Translations under genes and position numbers: made by a program
Origin: a virus
Strand: one strand, 5' to 3'
Virus record (IMG/VR): IMGVR_UViG_3300042453_002354
Location: 92,878-156,877 of that record
DNA length: 64,000 nucleotides
Notes under the pieces: model-generated
Seen by the model: only the letters and a program-made list of their open reading frames with translations
Databases searched by the model: none
What the model was told of the DNA's origin: nothing
Shown here: positions 1-11,500 of the stretch, piece by piece
Numbering within the stretch: position 1 is the first letter of the stretch
Layout: every line of letters starts with the position of its first letter

Positions 1-974
1 CCTATGAAATCAATATAACTTTGTCCACTCCCTGTTCTACCATTTCCGATTTGTATTAAACAAGACTGTGTACTTGTATTTGAGTTTCCGACATAAAATT
101 CGGCGCCTTGTTTACTTACTGTAACGTTACCATCTGAACCTATTCTAAATCTTTCAGTAAATCCTGTACCAGTTTTAATTACGAGATTATCCGATGTTCC
201 TATTGTTCTAATGGAATTTGTGATGACATCGCCAGAAGATGAAAATCCGCCTGAGTTTATAATTCCAGTGACATCAATATCAGTTCCCCAGAGTTTTCCT
301 ACTCTACTTCCCGATGCACCAATGTCATAAGTTGAATTTGGTATAAATGCCGCATTTGTTCCATTTGCTATGCGCCATTGATAAGCACCGCCATTTGAAC
401 CAAGATATAATGATTGCCCAGTTCCAGAATTTAATTGATTTCCAAAAATTTGAGATAATGCATTAGTAGTAGCTCCGAAATTTTGACTATTGGCGGTAGA
501 GGGTATTAAGTTTCCTCCGCTATCTAGATTCCATTTTGTTGCGCCACCGGCTGCTAGAGCTAGTGTGGTATCTGAGGTAATCTTTCTAGAAAATGTTTCA
601 GCTAGATTGAAACCAGAGCGTCCTATCTTTAATTGATTGTTGATCAGAGGTAATAAATCGCCAGATGAACCATTGACTCCTTCTATTTTCCAATAGTCAG
701 TTCCTCGTGCTTTAAACTTTATACTGGCATCGTGAGAAGAAACAAACGGTACATCGGTAAAAATTCCTAATCCAGAATCTGTATCAAATTCAATTCTGGA
801 AAAACTAGCTTGGGTTGACGTACCTTGTGATAGAAATAATTTTGAAGGTACTGTGGAATTTGTGCTATGTACGAAAACGCCTAGCGTTTCACTAGCAAGA
901 ACTGGCAATTCTTGTAATGATGGTGTCGTATCATCACTAACTACAAGTTTATTAATCCCTTTATTTCTGGACAT
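1..974 (-). CDS. Tail fibre / virion structural protein (3' end outside window)
   Basis: An open minus-strand frame starts at ATG 974 (MSRNKGINKL) and runs without a stop to the window edge, giving at least 324 residues. The protein is rich in Gly, Ser, Thr and Asn. It contains repeated beta-type phrases such as LGIFTDVPF, KIGRSGFNLAE, LYLGSNGGAYQWRI, ERFRIGSDGNVTV and FYVGNSN, which are typical of trimeric fibre shafts, including those ending in an S74 chaperone. No C-terminal domain is visible because the gene leaves the window. A T4-type late box lies 35 nt upstream of the start. It is the last visible gene of the fibre block. Fibre identity is inferred from composition, repeats and position. 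Confidence 0.75.
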   Translation of the reverse strand, partial: MSRNKGINKLVVSDDTTPSLQELPVLASETLGVFVHSTNSTVPSKLFLSQGTSTQASFSRIEFDTDSGLGIFTDVPFVSSHDASIKFKARGTDYWKIEGVNGSSGDLLPLINNQLKIGRSGFNLAETFSRKITSDTTLALAAGGATKWNLDSGGNLIPSTANSQNFGATTNALSQIFGNQLNSGTGQSLYLGSNGGAYQWRIANGTNAAFIPNSTYDIGASGSRVGKLWGTDIDVTGIINSGGFSSSGDVITNSIRTIGTSDNLVIKTGTGFTERFRIGSDGNVTVSKQGAEFYVGNSNTSTQSCLIQIGNGRTGSGQSYIDFI

Positions 975-1008
975 AGTAATCCCTCTGCTACAATGTTATT
1001 TGCACTTC

Positions 1009-1016
1009 TATTTATA
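1009..1016 (-). promoter_or_regulatory. T4-type late promoter TATAAATA
   Basis: The minus strand reads TATAAATA, the T4 late promoter consensus, 35 nt upstream of the ATG at 974. It overlaps the stop codon of the preceding gene, so the fibre gene can be transcribed on its own late in infection. Confidence 0.75.
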
Positions 1017-2118
1017 GTGCGACAGAAGTGATTGCCTGATATCTAATTGTAGCTGCCCAATGTACTGTGTTGGTTGGATGTCCAACTACCATTACTTGTA
1101 CATTAGTTCCCGATACTTGTACGAATGCATTATAATCAGAACTGTCTGTGCCAGATATGTTTTGTTGTATACCAACTAAAGAGGTCGCAATTACATTCCT
1201 TTTGGCACCGCCTTTTATGTTTATCCAACAATTTTCATCAGCACTTACATTCAATCCTACCATATCAACTTCAAACCAAATTGCTGAATTTGCAACACCA
1301 GATGGAACATTCGGTAATTCAAAGTTCCAAAGTATTGTTGGTGATGAATCGGTAGTCATTACCGCATTAGTTAAAATGTGATGACCAGATTGTGCAAATC
1401 CTGAATGTGTTTTTAATTCTATTTCGGAAGAATTGATATAAGTTATAGGATTATCCGCAACTAAATTTTTTACATATATTGCTTCGCATTTATTTGAAGG
1501 ACTGCCTATGGTTATATTATTTGCTAGTTTATCTCCTGTTATACTAGCTGCATCCACTGTTTTGATATCAGATCTTTCTACTGCGTGTACATAAATGTCA
1601 ACTATAGAAAGTCCACTTGGTGCTGAATTGAATATGATTGTATTCCCTACTTTAAGATCTGGCGAAACATTCAAAGTCCAATCATTTCCAAACTGTAAAG
1701 GTACTTTATTTAAAAATACCGTCATACCTTCTTCTCTTAATAGTCCAAGATCAGGAGGTAAGAATCCTAAACTAGAAAGATCGAATGTTGTTGTACTTCC
1801 ATTCAAAGTTGGTGCTTCTAATCGTATTCGTAAACAATAATTTCCCGAAACAGCAGGAACAGAAATTTCTCTACCCAAATAAACAATATAAATTCTTTCG
1901 CCGAGTAGTGGAGGATATGAAAATGCAATTTTTCTTCCGCCTTCAATTAAACCATATGAAAAGTTTGGTTCTTGTACGACACCATCACTAATAACTAAAA
2001 TGGAAGATGAATGTCCAACTTGATATGTTAGTGTAAATTCAGTCGTAAGACCGTCTGGAGAAATAACTTGTTTCTCAAAAACTCCGTATGCTGCTCCCGA
2101 ACCTAGATACTTTGCCAT
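1012..2118 (-). CDS. Putative tail fibre / structural protein
   Basis: 368 residues. The first 190 residues hold two copies of a beta module (residues 15-65 and 90-180) with hydrophobic beta strands, phrases like ISDGVVQEPNFSY, IAFSYPPLLGERIYIVYLG and TIIFNSAPSGLSIVDIYVHAV. The same module type (VDGV..., FSSAP...IYVLHRG) occurs in the next gene upstream, so the two share an attachment-type domain. The C-terminal half looks like a beta-sandwich tip with no recognised family. It begins 4 nt after the stop of the 858-residue collar protein and ends at a late promoter. The role is inferred from context. Confidence 0.7.
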   Translation of the reverse strand: MAKYLGSGAAYGVFEKQVISPDGLTTEFTLTYQVGHSSSILVISDGVVQEPNFSYGLIEGGRKIAFSYPPLLGERIYIVYLGREISVPAVSGNYCLRIRLEAPTLNGSTTTFDLSSLGFLPPDLGLLREEGMTVFLNKVPLQFGNDWTLNVSPDLKVGNTIIFNSAPSGLSIVDIYVHAVERSDIKTVDAASITGDKLANNITIGSPSNKCEAIYVKNLVADNPITYINSSEIELKTHSGFAQSGHHILTNAVMTTDSSPTILWNFELPNVPSGVANSAIWFEVDMVGLNVSADENCWINIKGGAKRNVIATSLVGIQQNISGTDSSDYNAFVQVSGTNVQVMVVGHPTNTVHWAATIRYQAITSVAL

Positions 2119-2121
2119 ATT

Positions 2122-4698
2122 TTAAATCTTTATAATATAATTTAATACTATGTATGGTGGGTTTGCGGAGAAACTTGTTCCGGGCCCTGGCGCAGAAATC
2201 TGTCCTGTGGTATTTGTAGATCTACCTAAAGATGTGATATTACTATCACCAGAAACGCCTCCTGTAACCTTTCCTATCTTACCAGTGAAAGATCCGGTTG
2301 GATGAGTATGCTCTCCGTTACTTGAGCTATTACCAGTAAATGCAGGAATATTTATTGTATGCTGGTGAGAGGAATTAGTTCCTGGTACAGTACCTCTTAC
2401 AACGTGGTCGTGTGTAGAACCTGTTGTGCTTATTGACACAGAAGACAAATTGTGTGTATGTGTAGCACTTTCTGTTGTAGTTGTTACGGTTAAATCGTGA
2501 TCGTGATCTCCATCATAATTGGCCGAATTCGCTCTTAAATTTTTATCCGAAGACAATCCACTGCTTACAGTTCCAATCACAAAGTGATAATTAGTCGATG
2601 ACCCAATATTTCCAGCACGTTCAATATCAATCGTTGAAACTGAGTGAGTATGATTTGCAAGTCCAGTACCAGTTTCTGTAATTGCATCGGCGGCGTGTGT
2701 GTGATTAACTGAGTTTGCGCTAGTGGTTCCTGATAATTCGTGAGTATGTGCAGGATTTCTAGCTGATAAAACCCCAGAGATTGCCAATTGTTCAGATGAT
2801 GCAAAAACTTGTCTACTCACTGAAGATGTGTCACCTACGCTACCCAGAACGTGTTCGTGTGATCCTTCTGTTAAAGATGTTGAAAATGTGGTATGAGTGT
2901 GTGACGTTGAAGTACTATGAGTACCAGAATTTACAGTAATCGCTAAATTTGATCCATTTGATATGTTATGTTCGTGATGATGAGCAGGGACTAAATGAGT
3001 GTGTGAGTCATCGTGTGTATGATCGGGTAATTCGTGAAAATGATCGAACTGGCCTCCTGTGGCACCCAGAATGTTTGTAGGTGCCGATGCAGATTTACCG
3101 ATAGGAATTCTTTGTCTTAAATCTGGAACATTAAAACTTGTTCCGGCAACGCCTCCATATTTTACTCCTATAACGCTATATAGCGAAGGATACAAGCTAG
3201 AAGAATAACTCGATCCATCACATAATAACCATCCTGGTGGTGCAGTTTCGCCGCCAAATTGTATTATACCACCTATAGGAAACCCAAACTCAAGTAATTG
3301 TACTCTATCTTCTAAATCTGATATGTCAACACCATCTACAACTCCACCAACTGTTATATCGCCAGTAACGTTTAATGTAGGTGTTGATATATTTCCTGAA
3401 TCGATGGTGATCGATTGACCAACAACGGATTCATCAACTTTAATTGGGCCATTTAAATGTAATTCTTTAAATGGGTTTGCAGTAGTACCCAAATCTTTTG
3501 GTGATGCTGGAATGATATCACCATTAATACTAAAGTTTGTTGGTGATGTTAAGACCACAGAATTTGACGTATTCAATTTTACCAAATCAACGGCAGTTCC
3601 AGTGGAATTTTTTGATCTTAATGCTTGATTGTTATTCAGTAAAATTTTACTACCATTTACCGCATCGTCGGCAATTTTAGTTGAAATGACTGCACCATCT
3701 ACTAATTTTGCAGTGCTTACTGAATCATTTTGTAGTTCATAAGAACCTACCGAACTAGGAGGAACTACCAGTGCACTTTGATTTGGCGAGTATAGTGCTC
3801 TTCTGGAAACTGTAGAGAATCCTAAGTGTAAAATTCTTATTATTTTACCAACAGCGGGAGCAACATCAAATGTTATTCTGTCGAAAACTCCAGAACCCGA
3901 TGAAGTTTCTGTCAAAGACCAAGTTCCTGAAGAAAATCCTAAACTATCACCATCTACTATCACACCATCAACGGTAACTAATAATGACTTAGAATCTATT
4001 GCAGGTTGTGAAAGTGAAAAATTAACTTGTGAACCTGTTCCGGTATGTCTATCAACTACAAAATTTCTAAGATTTTGTTGTAATTGATCTGGACCCACAG
4101 AACCGGCAGTAGGAACAAAATTATATGTCGCTTCTCCTCTGTGAAGAACATAAATTTTTTCTTCTTCTTTTGGTGCTGAACTAAATCCAATTTGTTTATT
4201 ATATAAAGATCCTATACCAGAAATTGTGTAATCTGTTCCTGGTTGTAGAACTTCCCAATTGTCATAATATCCGTGAATTATTTCTACGTTTACATCACCG
4301 CTATCTGCTGGTAATATATTTCCATCGACTGTTATAGAAATATCAGTTCCATTATAATCTACCGCTGTGACGGCATAAGTTCCTAAGCTATCAACGGATG
4401 ATGGACCAGCAACTATTAAAAAATCGCCAGGAGCAAATCTTGATAATGCTGCCGCTAAATCTTGATCTGTTGTTGAAATTTGGTCGCCTAAAACAGTATT
4501 TTCAAAAACTAAATTTGTTGTATTTTTTACTACCGATCTGGTAATGTATTTCTGTCTAATTACGGTTATGTTCTCTTCATAACCGCCTGGCACTTCTTGT
4601 GATAAATCAAAAATTGTTTTTGTGCCATCGGGCACAATATCATCTCTGGTATTTGGACCAAAAATTAGAGGCGATTTTGCATTTCCTATGTAACTCAT
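2122..4698 (-). CDS. Short-tail-fibre-like protein with tail collar domain and His-rich tip (gp12-like)
   Basis: 858 residues. Residues about 20-310 hold beta modules shared with the downstream fibre gene, followed by a phase typical of phage fibres (SVSTAKLVDGAVISTKIADD). A phage tail collar domain sits at about 478-530 (GGIIQFGGETAPPGWLLCDG, ending NVPDLRQRIPIGK). Residues 545-850 carry at least 14 HxH clusters (HTH, HEH, HDH, HQH, HHHEH) spaced through Ser/Thr/Gly sequence. T4 gp12 and gp37 use HxH ladders to bind metal ions along a trimer axis, so a long metal-bound receptor-binding needle is likely. The start has a good RBS (AAGGATGAAATAATG). T4 gene order also places a gp12-like protein here. 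Confidence 0.82.
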   Translation of the reverse strand: MSYIGNAKSPLIFGPNTRDDIVPDGTKTIFDLSQEVPGGYEENITVIRQKYITRSVVKNTTNLVFENTVLGDQISTTDQDLAAALSRFAPGDFLIVAGPSSVDSLGTYAVTAVDYNGTDISITVDGNILPADSGDVNVEIIHGYYDNWEVLQPGTDYTISGIGSLYNKQIGFSSAPKEEEKIYVLHRGEATYNFVPTAGSVGPDQLQQNLRNFVVDRHTGTGSQVNFSLSQPAIDSKSLLVTVDGVIVDGDSLGFSSGTWSLTETSSGSGVFDRITFDVAPAVGKIIRILHLGFSTVSRRALYSPNQSALVVPPSSVGSYELQNDSVSTAKLVDGAVISTKIADDAVNGSKILLNNNQALRSKNSTGTAVDLVKLNTSNSVVLTSPTNFSINGDIIPASPKDLGTTANPFKELHLNGPIKVDESVVGQSITIDSGNISTPTLNVTGDITVGGVVDGVDISDLEDRVQLLEFGFPIGGIIQFGGETAPPGWLLCDGSSYSSSLYPSLYSVIGVKYGGVAGTSFNVPDLRQRIPIGKSASAPTNILGATGGQFDHFHELPDHTHDDSHTHLVPAHHHEHNISNGSNLAITVNSGTHSTSTSHTHTTFSTSLTEGSHEHVLGSVGDTSSVSRQVFASSEQLAISGVLSARNPAHTHELSGTTSANSVNHTHAADAITETGTGLANHTHSVSTIDIERAGNIGSSTNYHFVIGTVSSGLSSDKNLRANSANYDGDHDHDLTVTTTTESATHTHNLSSVSISTTGSTHDHVVRGTVPGTNSSHQHTINIPAFTGNSSSNGEHTHPTGSFTGKIGKVTGGVSGDSNITSLGRSTNTTGQISAPGPGTSFSANPPYIVLNYIIKI

Positions 4699-4708
4699 TA
4701 TTTCATCC

Positions 4709-5053
4709 TTATGTGTTTACGTCTTCTATTAAAGAACTTTGCACATCAAATAAAATACCAGCGGATTCGGATTTAACTTCAACATAATCTCCAGGTTCTA
4801 AAACTAATTTATTACCTTCGATCAAACAAGGCAAAGCACTTCCTTCTGGAACTGGTGCGCCCTTTACGGTGTATGTTGACACACTAGCGGAACTATCATA
4901 AACTCTAACAGAAACCTGACCACCACCATTTATGGATGCGACACTAATATGGATAAAATAACTAGTCTTACCACTAGGCGCCGTGTATAACGTTTGCCAA
5001 GAAGCACCAACATCTTTCAAATTTGCATTTTTAAAATTGCTGTTTATTGCCAT
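4709..5053 (-). CDS. Small virion structural protein
   Basis: 114 residues (MAINSNFKNANLKDVG). The predicted strands (SYFIHISVASINGGGQVSVRVYD, DYVEVKSESAG) suggest a compact beta-sandwich. The sequence pattern resembles small phage tail or head decoration proteins in T4-like marine phages, but no named family is recognised. It sits 10 nt downstream of the gene at 5066 and 10 nt before the collar fibre gene, within the late baseplate/fibre transcript. Confidence 0.6.
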   Translation of the reverse strand: MAINSNFKNANLKDVGASWQTLYTAPSGKTSYFIHISVASINGGGQVSVRVYDSSASVSTYTVKGAPVPEGSALPCLIEGNKLVLEPGDYVEVKSESAGILFDVQSSLIEDVNT

Positions 5054-5065
5054 ATATTTTTCCTA

Positions 5066-5293
5066 TTAGCTCATCGCTATTGCTCTAGCAAGTAATAATC
5101 TATCGTTCTCTAGTGAGGAGAAAATTGAATTGATTGCAGAAACTAAGTTTGGTTCCGCTGCTGCAATAAAATTAGGATCAGTTTTAATCCTAATGTCCAA
5201 AAGATCAAGATCGCCTATCGCAACTCCCAATTCATTTGTTTTTTCCCACCATAATTTTACGGTGGCGTAATCGGGAACTTTAATTTCTGCCAT
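5066..5293 (-). CDS. Small structural-region protein, unknown
   Basis: 75 residues, mostly helical and acidic (MAEIKVPDYATVKLWWEKTN). It overlaps the 3' end of the upstream coiled-coil gene by 14 nt, indicating translational coupling. No family is recognised. Its place between the giant baseplate protein and the fibres suggests a virion or fibre-assembly role. Confidence 0.6.
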   Translation of the reverse strand: MAEIKVPDYATVKLWWEKTNELGVAIGDLDLLDIRIKTDPNFIAAAEPNLVSAINSIFSSLENDRLLLARAIAMS

Positions 5294-5540
5294 TTAGTTT
5301 CTCCAAAACTTGTAATAAAAGATCCTTCATACCAAATAATTCTGATTTTATATTTTCAACATCTTGCTGTAGATTATTTATCTTGTCTTTTTGTATTTGT
5401 TTTTCTAAATTTTGTTTATCTCTAATCTTCTTGGCATTTTGATGTGCTTGCCAAGAAGATTCATCCACATTTACAATAGCACCACTTTGCATATCTCTGA
5501 CGAGACCTTCTCTATCTTTAACCTTATAGTATCTAGTCAT
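5280..5540 (-). CDS. Small coiled-coil protein of the tail cluster
   Basis: 86 residues. The N-terminal 35 residues form a small domain (YYKVKDREGLVRDMQSGAIV). Residues 36-84 form a heptad-rich coiled coil (KIRDKQNLEKQIQKDKINNL). The start codon overlaps the last base of the 2476-residue gene's stop, so it is coupled to it. Similar short coiled-coil proteins follow the large DUF4815-type protein in marine T4-like phages. The function is unknown. Confidence 0.6.
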   Translation of the reverse strand: MTRYYKVKDREGLVRDMQSGAIVNVDESSWQAHQNAKKIRDKQNLEKQIQKDKINNLQQDVENIKSELFGMKDLLLQVLEKLNGRN

Positions 5541-8500
5541 TATGAATCCAGTGCGATAACTTGAAGATCTTTGACTCTTATTGGTTTAGTAGAATCATTA
5601 CCAGTTAATACTAGTTTAACTGCAACTTCACTAAATGGTGCCAATAGAGTTTCTTCATATTCAAAATCATTAAATGTATTACTATCTATCGAATTGCCTG
5701 GAAGTTTGTTTCCTACAGGAGTCAATTTGATGTAACGTACATTATCGAATTTTTCATTTTCATCCGAACCTGACATTTTTGCAAATGCTTCTACAGATTG
5801 ACCTTCTTGAACATTTGCCAAGAATCTAACTTTAAGAGCCGTGGCAGGATGTCTTAGGATCATTCTTTTTGTTACATACTTACAAGGTGCGGTGTGTCCA
5901 GTCGGTGATTCTGAACTATAGAAATCTTCTATACCCAAAACCGTCACATTAGATGATGTGGATGCCGGATCGTAATCTGAATCATATTTTACTTCAATTC
6001 TCAATTTGTAATCTGGTGAAGAATCTATAATTTCACTTATTTTTGTAATTTCATAAGTCGCATCATTTTTATTATCGGTAGAATTCATAACTTTAACATA
6101 TTGTCCAGATCTCATAGAAGAGAGAACAGATTTACCAATTTCTCTTGCTTGTGCATATGTTGCCAATCCATCACTCGAACAGGTTATTACATCTCTATAG
6201 TAAGAAATATCTACGGAAGTACCTATTCCTGTAAGATCTGCATCAACCCTGACGGTCATACTAGTTGAATCCGGTCTAGTAACACTGATTAATCTTACCG
6301 TCTTCTTTGACGTTCCGTTAATTCCTAACAACATACCAGGAAACAATTCACTCAAGGTCGATATTACTGCATAATTGCTTGTCGAGAACGAGTCGCCAGA
6401 AATTGAAACGGTTGCATTTTCTGCTACCATAACTTCTTCATCACCAAAAGACCAAACATCCAATCCCGAACTTGAACAAGTTGCAGTCGATGATGTGATT
6501 GTGAATTTTTTATCCACAGTCAACTGACTAGAAACAATGCTTGTAATTTTCCTTAAATTCTTACTGGTTCCACTCTGTACTAATACATAACCACCAACGT
6601 GATAGATTGAGGGTGTTGGTACGGATATTGTATTTGTATTTGCGGTCACACTACAAGTCGCCGAATCTTGTTTCCATCCAAAGAATACATAATCTGTTGG
6701 ATCGGCAATGGTTCTATACTCATCTATTAGTCCTGGATCAGAAACTTTATTTCCGATAATACCAAAATTCGATCTAGAAATGTCCAGAATAGGTGTAATG
6801 TTTGGATTATCACTAGACAACGTTGCTTGTACAAATAAACTCTTTGATGAACCTTCTATATTTCCTGGCGTTGTGATTATTCCAGCTATCGTAGGTTCAT
6901 CTAGAGTCCATTCTCCTTCGTTTGCAACACTTGCAATCAATTTAGGTTCCTCGAATATTACATTTTCGCCTGGTTGCACATCTTCAAAATCTGCAACGTC
7001 TGGCAAAACATAAGGATTTACATCACTGCCGTGCACACCCGAACCAGAAGTAATTCTATAATTATAATTAATTTCAGTTCCTTCTAGCTTCATATCAACT
7101 AAATTTGCGGTTATCTCATCAGCTTGAATGTCTGCTGTTGCGAATATCGTAGAACCACCTGCCGAATAATTAGTTTCTGATGCATCTTTTGGATTTCCAT
7201 TTTCATCAAAAATTTCTATTGAATACGAATCATAGTCCAAAACTGTTACATCGTGATACAATCTAACGGAATCTGAAGACTCGGTATTAATGTATTTTGT
7301 ATCTATACCGCCGACAGATTCGACCAAACCACTAATTTTTACTCTAGGTTTTCTATTGTCTTCCACTCGGTTTCTCATTCCGTGATTTTTGTGGAAAACT
7401 TTCAGTACATTACATCCTGCTTCAACCTTGAATGGATTATTTTTTAATTTGTCGAACGACAAGTTCTCGTTCACCAAAGTTACAATAGGATTTTTACTTA
7501 TATCAAATTCTGCTTTATGTAATTTGAACATTAAATCTGCTTGTTGATCTGGTGTCCAAGTAGAAGAGTTGGCGGACTTCAAAAACACACCATTGTATGA
7601 TGCGGTATTTTGTATAATGTCGGCCTTTCCTACAATCGACTGTCCGATTCTGGCATACCAAACTTCATAGTCTTGAGTATTTGCCATAACTACTATAGCA
7701 TATTCAGATTTTTCTTGTAGATATACGGGATAATCAAATTCAAAATAAGTTCCTACAAAACCGGCTTCAAAGTTTGAACTTTGTGGACCATATCCATTCA
7801 CAAATGATCTAGTTTTAGTATTCCATTTTGCTTCTGTATCAGGATCTGAAGAGAATGTTTCAAATGGTCCATAGTGATAATGATCTGTTGTTGTCCAAAA
7901 TGATGGATCACTTTCACTAACCGTAGGATGTACAGGTACACTAATATACAATCTTCCTACATTTCTACCACTCGGATCGTCTATCGGAGTATCACCATCT
8001 ATATCGTTTATAACTATTTGGTTTGGATACAAGTAAGTTTTCGATCCAGGAACTAATTTTGGTCCAGGAACGCCTGCAACGGTTTCTCTAATCTCAACAC
8101 TAACGGGAATGACAGGATTCGCAGAGCCTGATCTATCTTTAAATTGAATCGATCTACTTCCAGAACCAACGTGCGGTTTATTTCTAAAATATAAAGTTAC
8201 ACCAGTTATGAATGCACCACCTTCATCAGTTATGTTTATTGTTTCTGCTATCGGATCGACCCAACAGACTTTGTTCAACTTATAACTATTTTCTGTGCTA
8301 GTGCTTATGGTTTTCTCAAAATTGTCATATTCTGTCGACAATTTGGCACCACGTGTTGAGAGTATAGTTTCTTGTCTCTTTTCTATTAATCCTTTACATT
8401 CAAATCTGGCAGAACCTGAGGACTCTGAATCAGCTTGAATGTTTTGTGCGCTGTCTATAAATTTTATTACTTTAGTTCCTGTCTTAAAGCTAGGATTATC

Positions 8501-11500
8501 GGAAGAATCCTCCAAAACTTTACCCGTAGATGTGTAGATTGGTTTACCATCAGGAATGTGCAGATAACCCGTTATTGCACCTGTGCTATCGGCAATTAAT
8601 GGAAAATCGCCTGATGCATTTTTACTTCCAATCACTGGGTTAAAATAAACAACATTAGTCGAAGAGCTTGCACTTCCGGAAACCACCGGAAAACTATTCT
8701 TCACACTTTCAATTAATTCATCTCTAACTTTAAATGAAACAGGTCTTTCGACCTTAGACATTACAATTTCTTTACCGGCAGATGAAGGTATACAGAAATG
8801 TGTTACTGGAATGTTATCAATAAAAGCATATACTCTGACATTTGGCTTAAATCCATTTAATGTAAATTTAACAATTTGACTTCTACAAAATTCTGCAAAA
8901 TTAATTTCTTTAACAGATTCGCCAATTGACTGATTAATCACGCTAGGTGTGACCTTTAGTTTAACGCCACCTCTTGCTGTCGTTTCTTTACTAGTAATAG
9001 TTCTTTCGCCCTGAACTTGTAATCTTGGATACTTGTTCTGTGGCGGTGTAGTTCTACCATTAATATATTTTTTTAATTTTTTAATCTCAGTTTCAATTCC
9101 CTTTATCTTATTTGATAATCCTTTCTTTTCTTTCTGATCTTTAGAACTTGCGAGTTTACCTCTAAGCTGTTCTAGATCTCTTTCTCTTCTTTGTAGATCC
9201 GACTGCTTCTTCATTCTATTATTCAGCCATTGCATCTGCTGATTTGGTCTCATTCCATTACCAAATGCAGGTCCAGGAAGAGGTGGTGAAGTTATGGAGT
9301 CTATTTCGGTTTTTGTTCCAACTACATTAGTACTGAATTGCGTAGCATCTTTAGTGTATACAGTTCCCAATCCTTCGGAGAGATTAGTCAATGCATCGGC
9401 CAATCCATTATCAAAGTTTACGGATAAAGGTTCTGACTTTTCTGTATTTTTAAATTCATCCGATTCTGGTTCTAATTTTACCTGTCCAACAAATGTAACT
9501 ACATCGAATGGATTAATATTAATAAAATCGGAAGCAATTCTTTGTGATACGGACTCGACACTTTCATATGGTAACATAATCAAATCGTTTTTCATCGTGT
9601 ATCCGATTTGATTTCTTTCCACATTTCCTGCATTTCCGCTAGAAATTTCAGTAAATCCTAGAGGATTGGTTTCATATGACTGAACTTCTTTCAATTCAAT
9701 CATTCTTTCTACAAATGCAGGTCTCAACTCACCTTCTTTAGGATCTACTGCACAACTATAATCTTCATTCTGTACATCGCCTACGGCATGTCCTCTGAAG
9801 TTATCTACTAAAAATCCATTTTTAAATCTATCGTTGCCGTCTGCATCTTTTATTACTAGAGTTTCTGTATTTTTCTCTAAAAGCGAAAGTGAAGTGTAGT
9901 ATTCAATTTGTGTTATTCTATCTTCAATTTTGCCAATATCTCGCATTGTATATCTGCGATTATTTCTGTGTGTTAGAACAACTTTCTTTAGATCTGAGGT
10001 CAAGGCAGGCAATTCTACCTCGGCTACAACCATACCATCAAGAGGATCGTCGGGCATAACAGGTTTCAAAGATGAAACACCTTCGACAATGCCAAATGAA
10101 CCGTCAGTTCTTATATAAATTTTATCATTTCTATGTAAAAAGTGTTCAAACTGTATGAATATATCACTTTCTGGTACATAGCAAATTTTGCTATTAAAGG
10201 TTCCGGTATTTGATTTCGTGGATCTAAAATCCAAAACATCTGCTAATGGATATGAAGTTCCCGAATCGGTTGATGTATATTTTGGTATATCCGATATTGA
10301 AAACCCTGCACCCACTGGATAAGATTCGATTGAAAAGTAGTTACCATCGACCGAGTGTTCAAAATAATCAAAAACAATAGCAAGTCTTCCGGTAGGAGGT
10401 TGTGCACCTCTTTTCAATTTGATCGATGCGATATCATAAAAGGAGTCTCTTTGTCCATCATCCAATTCATATCTATCAACAATGTCTATATTGGATGCCG
10501 ATGGTGCTGTCGTAAAATCAGAGGACATGTAAATATGTTTTACTCTAATTACATCCTCAACACCTAATGATATACTTTGTAGATCGGTTTTTAATGCATC
10601 AGTTAAGACATAGTATTGACCACTAGGAGTACCAGTATTCTGATACGTACCCGTTCTTAGTGTTTTTTGCTTAGGTGAAGCATTGTTCTCGCCTGATATT
10701 CTACAAGGTACAATAGCTGTTATGTTTCCAGCAGTAACCAAAGAGCTAAATGTTACTACAACTTCAGTTGAACTATTAAAAGTCACATTTTCTGCCTTTA
10801 GCGTATTGCCTGCGCTATCGGAAAAGAACCATTCAGTTGGCGAATAGGAAGGAAATGCACCCTGATCTGCACTTAAAATGATTGTTATTGTGTTAGATGA
10901 TAACGTTCTAACAAAAAGTTTTTGTGCAGTATAATCAAACTTATCTTCGTCTATAGATCTAATGAATCCTTTAGGAATCACATATAATAGAACACTAGCA
11001 TCTTGATCTTCCAGATCGGTATAGACTCTACTTATTGTTATATTTGTCTTTGCGTCCGATTTGGCCGCATCTAATTGAACCTTTTGATTGTCCAATGGTG
11101 CATTTACCACATAATAATGATATTTAACTTGATTAGAATCTTCGTGTATGATGCAATCATTTTTGGATAGCTGTTGATACTCCGTAGTTCTCCAATATGT
11201 CCCATTACCAGTCGCTACGCCTCTAAAATTTGAAGCAGGTGTTATAGTTATATCGGCACCCTCAAATGGTTCTGAAAATTGAATTACATCACAAGAAAAT
11301 CCAGCAGTACCATCTGCGCCGCCCTGAAAAATAGATTGAACGTGTTCAAATGAATGATCATCTTTTGTTATTTGTATATCTGTTAGATGCAATCTGTATG
11401 CGGCTGCGGAAGTACCAGGAGTTCCATCATCGAAATCGAAATACAAAACTCTAGCGGTTCCTATACAATATGCAGAGTCTATAGTTTTTGTCGGTCCAGT

